DNA from: Paraconexibacter antarcticus | GTDB taxonomy: Bacteria > Actinomycetota > Thermoleophilia > Solirubrobacterales > Solirubrobacteraceae | Assembly (NCBI RefSeq): GCF_024220175.1 | Contig: NZ_CP098502.1 | Location: 4,654,514-4,718,513, forward strand | Length of the DNA: 64,000 nt | Direction of reading: 5' to 3' | In this document: in pieces, positions 57,571-64,000 of the stretch | How positions within the stretch are numbered: the stretch's first letter is position 1 | How the letters are laid out: the number at the start of each line of letters is the position of its first letter | Notes under the pieces: model-generated | What the model was told of the DNA's origin: nothing | The model's input: the letters and a program-made list of their open reading frames with translations, nothing else | Databases searched by the model: none | Program-made: the position numbers and the translations under genes

Positions 57571-59058
57571 TCAGCCCGCCGCGGCCGCTCGCACGTCGCC
57601 GGCCGTGATCGCCATGAGCTGCTCGCGGGTCGGCGCGGCCCCCGGCCCGCCCGCCATGAGCCGCTCGGCCTGGTGCCCGATGACGTCGTCGAAGAGGTTG
57701 CGCGCGACGCGGGCGTTCGCGAAGAAGCGGTCGCGGCGGGCGTGCAGGTCGGCGAGCACCTCGCGGAGCGCGGCGCGCGCCGCGTCGTCGAGGGCGTAGT
57801 CGGCCTGCGCGGCGAAGGCGGCGAAGATCGCGACGAGCTCGTCGGGCGCGTAGTCGGCGAAGGTGATCGTCTCCGAGAAGCGGCTCGCGAGGCCGGAGTT
57901 CGTCGCGAGGAACTCCCCCATCTCCTTCGGGTACCCGGCGACGATGACGGCGAGGCGGTCGCGGTCGTCCTCCATCCGCTTCAGCAGCTCGGTCACCGCC
58001 TCGGGCCCGAAGTCGCCCGGGCTGTCGGGCCGCACGAGCGAGTAGGCCTCGTCGATGAAGAGGACGCCGTCGAGGGCGCCGTCGACGACCTTGTTGACGA
58101 GCGCCGCCGTCTGCCCGACGTAGCCGGAGACGAGGTCGGCCCGGGTGACCTCGGCGACGCGGTCGGTCCCGAGCAGGCCGAGCGCGTGGTAGAGCCGGCC
58201 GAAGAGCCGCGCGACCGTCGTCTTGCCCGTGCCCGGCGCCCCGACGAAGACGAGGTGCAGGCTGACGTCGGCGCGCCTCAGCCCGGCGGCGGCGCGCAGC
58301 GCGCCCACGCGCAGCAGCTCGGCCATCCGCTTCATCTCGGCCTTCACCTCGGCGAGGCCGATGAGCGCGTCGAGGTCGGCGAGCGCCGCGCGGTAGGCGA
58401 CCTCGTCGAAGCCGGACGGCGCCTGCGGCTCCGGCGCGAACGTCGCGGGCGGGAAGCGCGGCGGGGCCGGCGCGGGCCCGGCGAGCGGCGGGCCGTGCGA
58501 GGTGCGGACCTCGCCGAGCTCGGCCTCGATCTGGGCGATGAGCTTGTCGGCCCCGGGCGGTCGCAGCTCCCGGGCGAGCGTCAGCGCCTCGCGGAGCGCG
58601 GCGTCCGCCTCGCCGCGCCGGCCGAGCCGCCGCAGCGGGAAGCTCATGAGCAGCCGCGTCTGCGCCGCCGGCCAGTAGCTCGGGCTGATCTGGAACGCGA
58701 CCGCGAGCGACTGCTGGAAGGCCCCGACGGCCGCCGCGTGGTCGCCCGCGTGATGGAGCGCGACGCCGAGCTCGGCGAGCAGCGCGCACCGCTCGGGCAG
58801 CGGGAGGACGTCGCCGAGGCCGTCGGCGATCGCGACGGCGTCCCGGAGCTGGACGACGGCCTCGGCGTCGCGCTGCTGGAGGCGCAGGCGCGTCGCCCGG
58901 ACCCGGCACAGCGCGAGCTGCTCGGCCCGGCCGTAGCCCAGGCCCGCCGCCTGCTGGCCCGCGACCCGCTCGAAGTCCTCGGCGCGGCCGTACTCGCCGT
59001 CCCGCGCGAGCTGCTCCGCCTGCTCGAGGTATGAGGCCACGCGCTCGTCGAGATCCAC
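57571..59058 (-). CDS. TPR - AAA ATPase (CbxX/CfxQ, EccA-like)
   Basis: 495 aa, GTG start. Residues 5-185 are helical repeats of TPR type. Residues 225-490 are a CbxX/CfxQ AAA module: Walker A GAPGTGKT (273-280), Walker B LFIDE (333-337, followed by AYSL), and NSGLASRF with the sensor region. EccA of ESX/type VII systems has this architecture, but no ESX genes are nearby. Rubisco-activase-like remodelling is the other possibility. TAGCAT lies 7 nt before the start. Confidence 0.9.
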   Translation of the reverse strand: MDLDERVASYLEQAEQLARDGEYGRAEDFERVAGQQAAGLGYGRAEQLALCRVRATRLRLQQRDAEAVVQLRDAVAIADGLGDVLPLPERCALLAELGVALHHAGDHAAAVGAFQQSLAVAFQISPSYWPAAQTRLLMSFPLRRLGRRGEADAALREALTLARELRPPGADKLIAQIEAELGEVRTSHGPPLAGPAPAPPRFPPATFAPEPQAPSGFDEVAYRAALADLDALIGLAEVKAEMKRMAELLRVGALRAAAGLRRADVSLHLVFVGAPGTGKTTVARLFGRLYHALGLLGTDRVAEVTRADLVSGYVGQTAALVNKVVDGALDGVLFIDEAYSLVRPDSPGDFGPEAVTELLKRMEDDRDRLAVIVAGYPKEMGEFLATNSGLASRFSETITFADYAPDELVAIFAAFAAQADYALDDAARAALREVLADLHARRDRFFANARVARNLFDDVIGHQAERLMAGGPGAAPTREQLMAITAGDVRAAAAG

Positions 59059-59065
59059 GGCGCCG

Positions 59066-59071
59066 ATGCTA
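59066..59071 (-). promoter_or_regulatory. -10 hexamer of the AAA ATPase (leaderless type)
   Basis: TAGCAT on the minus strand, 7 nt before GTG 59058. Confidence 0.45.
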
Positions 59072-59107
59072 CGGGCCGCGGACCTCGACGCGTGACCGCC
59101 CCCCGCG

Positions 59108-59929
59108 TCAGTCCTTCGGGCCCGAGAAGATCACGTAGAACCGCTTGTGGGTGCTGGTGTCGCCCCCGGCCATCGGGTCGTCGTTGACCGTGACCGTCCC
59201 GTCGCTGTTGCGCGGGCTGACGACGAAGTAGCGGCCCGTGTTCGTCGAGAGGCCCGTGCCGCCGTTCGCGACGGTGTCGACCGGCGCGCAGGCAACGACG
59301 TTCGGGATCGCGCACCGCGTCGCGGTGATCTCCCCCGAGAACTCCGGGTTCAGGTCGGCGCCGGTGTTGCGGCCGTTGACCCGGGTGCCGTCCGTGGCGT
59401 TGTCCGACGCGAGCCCGTCGCCCTTGAGCGAGTACTGGTTCTCCGGCGCGATCGTCGCGACGACGGCGTTGTCGGAGAGGTCGGTGTCCCCGGAGTCGAT
59501 GTACACGTTGCCCTCGCCCGCGGAGCCCGCCGGGTAGGCGTTCGCGATGCGGAAGCCGCCGGACTGCGCCTCGATGGCGCCCGCCCGGTTCACGAGCACC
59601 CAGCGCGACGGACCCTCGGGCCCGATGTCGCCCTTGTCGCCCTTCGCGCCGGTGGCCCCGGTGGCCCCGGTCGCGCCCTTCGGGAGCTGACCCGCGGCGA
59701 AGTCCCGGCCGAGGAGCGAGCCGTCCTTGACGTCGCTGCTGCGCAGCGTGCCCGTCCGGATGTCCGACGTCGTCAGCGAGTTGTTCCTGATGTCCGACGT
59801 CGTGACCGAGTTGTTCTTGATGTTCGCGCCCGTGATGAGGTGGGCGGCCTCGGCCGGCCCGCCGAGGGCGATGAACAGCGACGTCACCGCGATGCCCGTG
59901 GACGCCGTGCTCCTGCTGATGCGCTTCAT
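59108..59929 (-). CDS. secreted collagen-like repeat protein
   Basis: 273 aa. A signal peptide (STASTGIAVTSLFIALGGPA) precedes degenerate repeats (NNSVTTSDIRNNSLTTSDIR and RSSDVKDGSLLGRDF). Then come eight or so Gly-X-Y triplets (GATGATGATGAKGDKGDIGP) and a C-terminal globular domain of about 170 aa with one Cys pair. The repeat-plus-collagen arrangement is common in Solirubrobacterales surface proteins. The start follows GGGGAGAG with 8 nt spacing. Function unknown; adhesion or trimerisation is plausible. Confidence 0.85.
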   Translation of the reverse strand: MKRISRSTASTGIAVTSLFIALGGPAEAAHLITGANIKNNSVTTSDIRNNSLTTSDIRTGTLRSSDVKDGSLLGRDFAAGQLPKGATGATGATGAKGDKGDIGPEGPSRWVLVNRAGAIEAQSGGFRIANAYPAGSAGEGNVYIDSGDTDLSDNAVVATIAPENQYSLKGDGLASDNATDGTRVNGRNTGADLNPEFSGEITATRCAIPNVVACAPVDTVANGGTGLSTNTGRYFVVSPRNSDGTVTVNDDPMAGGDTSTHKRFYVIFSGPKD

Positions 59930-60104
59930 GTGGAGGTCTCTCCCCGTTCGTGTTGATCCCGCAGAACGGTCCCGCCCCCCACACGGGGAGCGAACCTAAG
60001 AGAACTCTTCTGAAAACTCCCGGCGCGTGGTTCACCCCGCGCGACAGGCGGTCGCGACCTGGCGCGGCCGCGGCACGCGCCGGCGGCGCGCCGGCGGCCC
60101 GCCG

Positions 60105-60440
60105 TCAGCCCCGCGGGTCGAGCGGGTCGAACGTCCGCTCGTCCTCGCGGGCCGGGCCGACCGGCACGTAGATCGGCTCGGCGGGGGCGGTGATGACGTC
60201 CGTCTCCTCGAGCTCGAGCTCCGGCGGCTCCATCCCGTCGCAGATGAGCCGGAAGGCGCCCGTCCCGAGCTTCGGGTCGGCCTCGAGCAGGAGGCCGGCG
60301 ATCGTGTCGCCCTCCTCCCACTGCATCCGCTCGATCTCGTACGGGTGCATGCGGACCGTGTGGGGCGGGAAGGGGCAGGACTTGTTGTGCTGCGCCTTCG
60401 CCTTCGTGATCGCCTCGAAGTTCTTACCCTCAGCAGACAT
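60105..60440 (-). CDS. hypothetical protein
   Basis: 111 aa. ATG 60440 (MSAEGKNFEAITKAKAQHNK) is the likely start; the open frame upstream is Gly/Ala-rich. Contains SCPFPPHTVRMHPYEIERMQ and ICDGMEPPELELEETDVITA. The mixed composition and acidic tail look like a real cytoplasmic protein. No family recognised. Confidence 0.65.
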   Translation of the reverse strand: MSAEGKNFEAITKAKAQHNKSCPFPPHTVRMHPYEIERMQWEEGDTIAGLLLEADPKLGTGAFRLICDGMEPPELELEETDVITAPAEPIYVPVGPAREDERTFDPLDPRG

Positions 60441-60519
60441 CGTCGGCCCATGATGGCACCCTCGGCCTGCGGCCCCGCCCGCCGGTGACAGCTCACCGCC
60501 GCTCTGCGCGGCCGAGCTG

Positions 60520-62112
60520 TCACTCACCGCCGAGCAGGACGCCCGGGTTCAGGCGCCCGTGCGGGTCGACCGCCGCCTTGGCCCCCGCGAGCGCCGCGGC
60601 GAAGACGTCCGGCCGCTGCCGGTCGTACCAGAGACGGTGGTCCCGGCCGACGGCGTGGTGGTGGGTGATCGTGCCGCCCGCGCCGATGATCGCGTCGCCC
60701 GCCGCCTGCTTCATCGCCGCCCACTGCGCGAGCTCGTCGCCGCGCCGGGCCGGCGCCACGATCGTGTAGTACGGCGCCGGGCCGTCGGGGTAGACGTGGG
60801 TGAACCGGCAGGAGAGGCGGCACGGCTCGCCGACCGCCGCCCGCACGGCCCCCATGACCTCGGCGTGGAAGGCGGGGAAGCGCTCCCACGTGATCGCCGT
60901 CTCGAAGGTGTCGGTCAGCACCCCGAGGCGGACCATCGCGTCGCGGAGGTAGGGCATCGCGAGGAACGCGTCCCGCCAGGTGTCCACGGCCCCACCTGGC
61001 GTCCCCGCCCCGTCGCGGGGCGCCGGGTCGTCCCACGCCCCGCCGTGCGCGCGGCAGAGGGCGAGCCCGCGCCGCAGGTCGTCGCCGACGTCGACCGCGG
61101 CCGCCGTCGACTCGAAGCCGAGCACGAGGACGGCGTGCGTCCCGTCCCCGGCGCCGGTGCTCTGCGCCTCCACCTCGTCGAGGAGCCGCAGGTTCGCCGG
61201 GGTCAGGCCGGACTGGGCCACCGCGCGCACCGCCTCGGCGCCGGTCGCGAAGTCGGGGAAGCGGACGGCCTGCGACGCGCGGTGCGCCGGCCGCGGCTGC
61301 ACCCGCATCCACGCCTCGGTGATGACGCCGAGCGTCCCCTCGGAGCCGAGCAGCAGCCGGTCGGGCGACACGCCCGCCCCGCTCCCGGGCAGGCGCCGGG
61401 ACTCCCACGCGCCGACCGGCGTGATCGCCCGCACGGACTCGACGAGGTCGTCGATGTGGGTGCGCGCGGTGGCGAAGTGGCCACCCGCGCGGGTCGCGAT
61501 CCAGCCGCCGAGCGTCGCGAGCTCGAAGGACTGCGGGAAGAAGCGCAGCGTGAGGCCGTGCTCGCGCAGCTGCGCCTCGAGCGCAGGCCCGCTCGCGCCC
61601 GCCTGGATGCGGGCGCTGCGGGAGACGGCGTCCACCTCGAGGACACGGTCCAGCCGCCCGAGGTCGACGCTCACGACCCCGTCGAAGCCGGCCGGGACGC
61701 GCGGCTCGACCCCGCCGCAGACCGAGGTCCCCCCGCCGTACGGGACGAGCGCGGCGTTCGCGCCGTCGGCCCACGCGAGGACCGCCTCGAGCTCCCGCTC
61801 GTCCGCCGGGCGCGTGACGGCGTCCACCGCGTGATCGATCCGGCCGCGGAACGCGCGGATGATGTCCGGATAGGACTTGCCGAGCGAGTGGTGCACGCGG
61901 TCGAGCGCGTCGGTGCTCGCGCTCGGCAGGCCGGCGACGTCGAGCCGCGGCGCCGGCAGGGCGATGTCCTCCGGGCGTGCCGGGTCCTCGACGGGGCCGA
62001 GGTCCCCGAAGCCGAGGGTGGCCGTCGCGAGGGCGGCGACGGCGTGCGGGTCGATCCGCGCGTCCTCGTAGCCCCAGCCCCACCAGTTCCTCACGCGCGC
62101 CGTGGTGCTCAT
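60520..62112 (-). CDS. FAD-binding oxidase, alkyldihydroxyacetonephosphate synthase (AGPS)-like
   Basis: 530 aa. FAD-binding PCMH domain (PYGGGTSVCGGVEP; GGWIATRAGGHFATARTHID) and a C-terminal cap with GTITHHHAVGRDHRLW, matching AGPS, where the HHH segment is catalytic. AGPS exchanges an acyl for an alkyl group to make ether lipids; bacterial members often have other oxidase roles. No acyl-DHAP synthase is adjacent, so ether-lipid function is not established. Confidence 0.85.
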   Translation of the reverse strand: MSTTARVRNWWGWGYEDARIDPHAVAALATATLGFGDLGPVEDPARPEDIALPAPRLDVAGLPSASTDALDRVHHSLGKSYPDIIRAFRGRIDHAVDAVTRPADERELEAVLAWADGANAALVPYGGGTSVCGGVEPRVPAGFDGVVSVDLGRLDRVLEVDAVSRSARIQAGASGPALEAQLREHGLTLRFFPQSFELATLGGWIATRAGGHFATARTHIDDLVESVRAITPVGAWESRRLPGSGAGVSPDRLLLGSEGTLGVITEAWMRVQPRPAHRASQAVRFPDFATGAEAVRAVAQSGLTPANLRLLDEVEAQSTGAGDGTHAVLVLGFESTAAAVDVGDDLRRGLALCRAHGGAWDDPAPRDGAGTPGGAVDTWRDAFLAMPYLRDAMVRLGVLTDTFETAITWERFPAFHAEVMGAVRAAVGEPCRLSCRFTHVYPDGPAPYYTIVAPARRGDELAQWAAMKQAAGDAIIGAGGTITHHHAVGRDHRLWYDRQRPDVFAAALAGAKAAVDPHGRLNPGVLLGGE

Positions 62113-62157
62113 GCGCCGATGCTCGCAGCGTCGGGGGCGGCGCGTGCGGGGGCGGCT

Positions 62158-63291
62158 TCAGACGGTCGCGGCGGAGCCGAGGATGACGGTGTTCTGCCCC
62201 GAGAAGACGCCGCCGTTGCCGTGGCCGAGGACGACGTCGTGCGCGCCCGAGCGGATCTGCCGGACCGCCTCGACGAGCAGCAGCAACCCGTACATCCCCG
62301 GGTGCTGGTAGGCCAGCCCGCCGCCGTTCGTGTTCACCGGCAGCGACCCGCCGGGCGCGATCGCCCCCGACGCGACGAACGGGCCGCCGTCCCCCTTCGC
62401 GCAGAAGCCGAGGTCCTCGAGGAAGAGGATCGGCGTGATCGTGAACGCGTCGTAGAGCTGGACGCCCGTGACGTCGGCGACGGTGAGACGCGCCTGGGCG
62501 AAGGCGCGGGCGCCGGACTGCACCGCGGCGGTCTCGACGAGCGACGGCATCGAGGAGAGGTGGCGGTGGGTCGACGCCTCCCCCGCGCCGAGCAGGTGGA
62601 CGGGCGGCTGCCGGAGCGTCCGCGCGCGCTCGGCGCCCGTGACGACGAGCGCGCCGCCGCCGTCGGTGAGCAGGCAGCAGTCCTTCACGCCGAGCGGGTC
62701 GCAGAGGCGCGGGGCGGCGAGCACGTCCGCGACGGTGAGCGGGCCCTTGCCGTACGTCCACGCGCGCTCGTTCGAGGACGCCCACTCGCGGGCGCTCACC
62801 GCCACCGCCGCGAGCTGCTCCGGGGTCGTGCCGAACTCGTGCATGTGCCGGGACGCCGCGAGCGCGTAGGCGGTCATCGGCAGCATCGGGCGGTACGGCG
62901 CCTCCCACTCCGACACCTCCTGCACCGACGCCTTGTCGCGGCCCACCGAGCGCTGCGTGGAGCCGTAGGCGATGAGCGCGACCTCGCAGTCCCCGCGCTC
63001 GATGGCCGCGCGAGCGTGGGCGAGGTGCGCGAGCGGCGAGCCCCCGCCGACCTGCGTGGAGTCGAACGTCCGCGCCGTCCGGATCCCGAGCGCCTCGCCG
63101 AGGTTCAGCGACGCCCACGGCAGCTGCGTCGACGCCGCGTAGAGGCCGTCGACGTCCGCGAGCCCGAGGCCGCAGTCCTCCAGGGCCCGCAGCGACGCCT
63201 GCGCCATGAGGTCGGTCGGCGTCAGCCCGGGCGCGACCTGCCCGAGGTCGGACTCGGCGGCGCCGGCGATGGCGACGCCCGCAGGCCGCAT
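62158..63291 (-). CDS. thiolase-fold lipid-transfer/acetyl-CoA acetyltransferase-like protein
   Basis: 377 aa. The sequence AGAAESDLGQVAPGLTPTDL and ALEDCGLGLADVDGLYA, then NTNGGGLAYQHPGMYG and VVLGHGNGGVFSGQN, match the SCP-x/lipid-transfer thiolase group, often in steroid or fatty-acid degradation clusters. Many such proteins lack full thiolase catalysis and act with a DUF35 partner. The DUF35 gene is directly upstream, overlapping by one base (TGATG). Confidence 0.88.
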   Translation of the reverse strand: MRPAGVAIAGAAESDLGQVAPGLTPTDLMAQASLRALEDCGLGLADVDGLYAASTQLPWASLNLGEALGIRTARTFDSTQVGGGSPLAHLAHARAAIERGDCEVALIAYGSTQRSVGRDKASVQEVSEWEAPYRPMLPMTAYALAASRHMHEFGTTPEQLAAVAVSAREWASSNERAWTYGKGPLTVADVLAAPRLCDPLGVKDCCLLTDGGGALVVTGAERARTLRQPPVHLLGAGEASTHRHLSSMPSLVETAAVQSGARAFAQARLTVADVTGVQLYDAFTITPILFLEDLGFCAKGDGGPFVASGAIAPGGSLPVNTNGGGLAYQHPGMYGLLLLVEAVRQIRSGAHDVVLGHGNGGVFSGQNTVILGSAATV

Positions 63292-63671
63292 CACAGCCCA
63301 TCGGAGCCGGGCGAAGGAGCCCCTGGCGACGGAGCCCGAGCGCCCTGCGCGAGGTCTTCCACGAAGACGGGGACCTCCCCGTCCCAGGCCAGCCGGACGC
63401 GCATCCCCACCCGAACGGCGTCGGGCGCGATGCCGACGATCCGGCTCATGAGGCGCACGCCCTCGTCGAGGTCGACGAGCGAGAGGTCGTACGGGTCCTC
63501 GCCTGCGCGGCGGATCGTCGTCGTCGCGTGGACGGTGCCGAGGCCGTCGCTCACGCGCCACCCGGCGCCGCGCACCTGCGGGGGCCAGAGCGGCAGGCCC
63601 GCGGCGTCGACCTGGTAGGCGAGCTCCCCGCGGGAGGCGTGGCCGGCGAAGGTGCGTGCGGGGGACTCCAT
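63291..63671 (-). CDS. DUF35/OB-fold acyl-CoA-associated protein
   Basis: 126 aa. OB-fold type sequence GWRVSDGLGTVHATTTIRRA and PYDLSLVDLDEGVRLMSRIV, then VRVGMRVRLAW. The N-terminal zinc-rubredoxin part usual in this family is reduced: no Cys pairs are visible. It pairs with the thiolase-like protein, forming a complex in homologous systems. ATG 63671 (MESPARTFAG) chosen; the upstream frame is low-complexity. Confidence 0.82.
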   Translation of the reverse strand: MESPARTFAGHASRGELAYQVDAAGLPLWPPQVRGAGWRVSDGLGTVHATTTIRRAGEDPYDLSLVDLDEGVRLMSRIVGIAPDAVRVGMRVRLAWDGEVPVFVEDLAQGARAPSPGAPSPGSDGL

Positions 63672-63748
63672 GCCCGGCAGCTTGCCCGACGCACACGACG
63701 GCACCGTTGTCGGCGCGCGCGGGCTCGTCGCCGCGCGACCCCGCCCCC

Positions 63749-63754
63749 TAGGAT
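63749..63754 (+). promoter_or_regulatory. -10 hexamer of the gene at 63766
   Basis: TAGGAT, 11 nt before ATG 63766. Divergent from the DUF35 gene. Confidence 0.35.
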
Positions 63755-63765
63755 TGACCGGACCG

Positions 63766-64000
63766 ATGAGCCAGCCGTCCGGCATCCTGGCGCGCGGCCC
63801 GTGGGCGATGGAGGAGATCGTCGCCACCTGGGACGCGGACCACTACGACCCGCCCACCCACGCGACCGACGCCGCCGACGCGGCGATCGCCGCGCTGGCC
63901 GAGCGCGGATCGCCGAGCCACGACGGCCACGCCGCGCGCCTCGTGGACTGGGAGGTCACGGACGCGGGCGTGCTGACGATGCGCCTGCAGCCGATCCGCT
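63766..64000 (+). CDS. protein of unknown function, 5' part (truncated by the window edge)
   Basis: 78 codons from ATG 63766, then the window ends. The peptide MSQPSGILARGPWAMEEIVA ... WEVTDAGVLTMRLQPIR is soluble and acidic. It may be the N-terminus of a NUDIX-like hydrolase, but there is no diagnostic motif yet. Confidence 0.6.
   Translation, partial: MSQPSGILARGPWAMEEIVATWDADHYDPPTHATDAADAAIAALAERGSPSHDGHAARLVDWEVTDAGVLTMRLQPIR

Noticed and set aside
60559..63618. 1,019-codon plus-strand frame opposite the FAD oxidase and thiolase
   Set aside because: Antisense shadow; composition is Arg/Val/Glu/Gly-rich without hydrophobic cores.

Overview
The window is very GC-rich (third codon positions almost all G or C), gene-dense, and has small intergenic gaps, many GTG/TTG starts and terminators that are hairpins with little or no U-tract. 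The gene content points to a deep-branching actinobacterium, most likely Thermoleophilia (Solirubrobacterales; Patulibacter- or Conexibacter-like). Supporting features are the collagen-like secreted protein with N-terminal 'NNSVTTSDIR' repeats, the Tat-like ferritin-domain protein, several SpoIIE-type phosphatases and the choice-of-anchor-P-like secreted protein. This placement is inference from family habits, not from a marker gene. No rRNA, tRNA or CRISPR was seen.

Layout. 1-3.9 kb: 3' end of a P5C dehydrogenase, a convergent DUF2079 membrane protein, a PAS-GGDEF diguanylate cyclase, a small secreted protein, Bcp peroxiredoxin. 3.9-11.6 kb (minus strand): MutM, then a partner-switching block (RsbW-like kinase, LOV-GAF-PP2C phosphatase, STAS protein, and an unusual TetR-GAF-PP2C fusion), a thioredoxin-NHL protein and SixA. 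11.6-16.8 kb: a secreted glycoside hydrolase, divergent from a TetR / acyl-CoA dehydrogenase / APH-like kinase / HAD operon that looks like a split version of mammalian ACAD10. 16.8-22.1 kb: CtaG, then a hybrid histidine kinase, HD-GYP and CheY-like operon. 22-28 kb: L,D-transpeptidase with an odd leader, paired SDRs, cyclophilin, zinc-ribbon membrane protein, DEAD-box helicase. 28-34 kb: PfkB kinase, phosphotriesterase-family hydrolase, ferritin-like protein, two convergent cupredoxins, TetR, subtilisin-like protease. 34-42 kb: dCTP deaminase, methyltransferase, citrate synthase, DedA, YgjP-like metallopeptidase, MetF, MBL-fold hydrolase. 42-52.6 kb: SnoaL-MBL fusion, class V aminotransferase, M29 aminopeptidase, secreted proteins, pyruvate kinase, TVP38, UbiB/ABC1. 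52.7-53.7 kb: an IS982-like insertion sequence. 53.7-64 kb: glyoxalase II-like and glyoxalase I genes, Ppx/GppA, TPR-AAA ATPase, collagen-like protein, AGPS-like FAD oxidase, thiolase plus DUF35 pair, and a truncated gene at the edge.

How it works together. Signalling dominates: c-di-GMP synthesis (GGDEF) and breakdown (HD-GYP), a blue-light-type (LOV) partner switch probably controlling a sigma factor encoded elsewhere, and a hybrid kinase. Metabolic genes are mostly housekeeping (gltA, pyk, metF, dcd), with a fatty/hydroxy-acyl-CoA operon as the main specialised set. About two dozen genes carry a TAnnnT hexamer 6-11 nt upstream of the start codon and no Shine-Dalgarno, which predicts widespread leaderless transcription. 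Several exported-protein genes instead have good Shine-Dalgarno sequences. Two unrelated convergent gene pairs share a 45-bp palindromic element, a candidate repeat-type bidirectional terminator.
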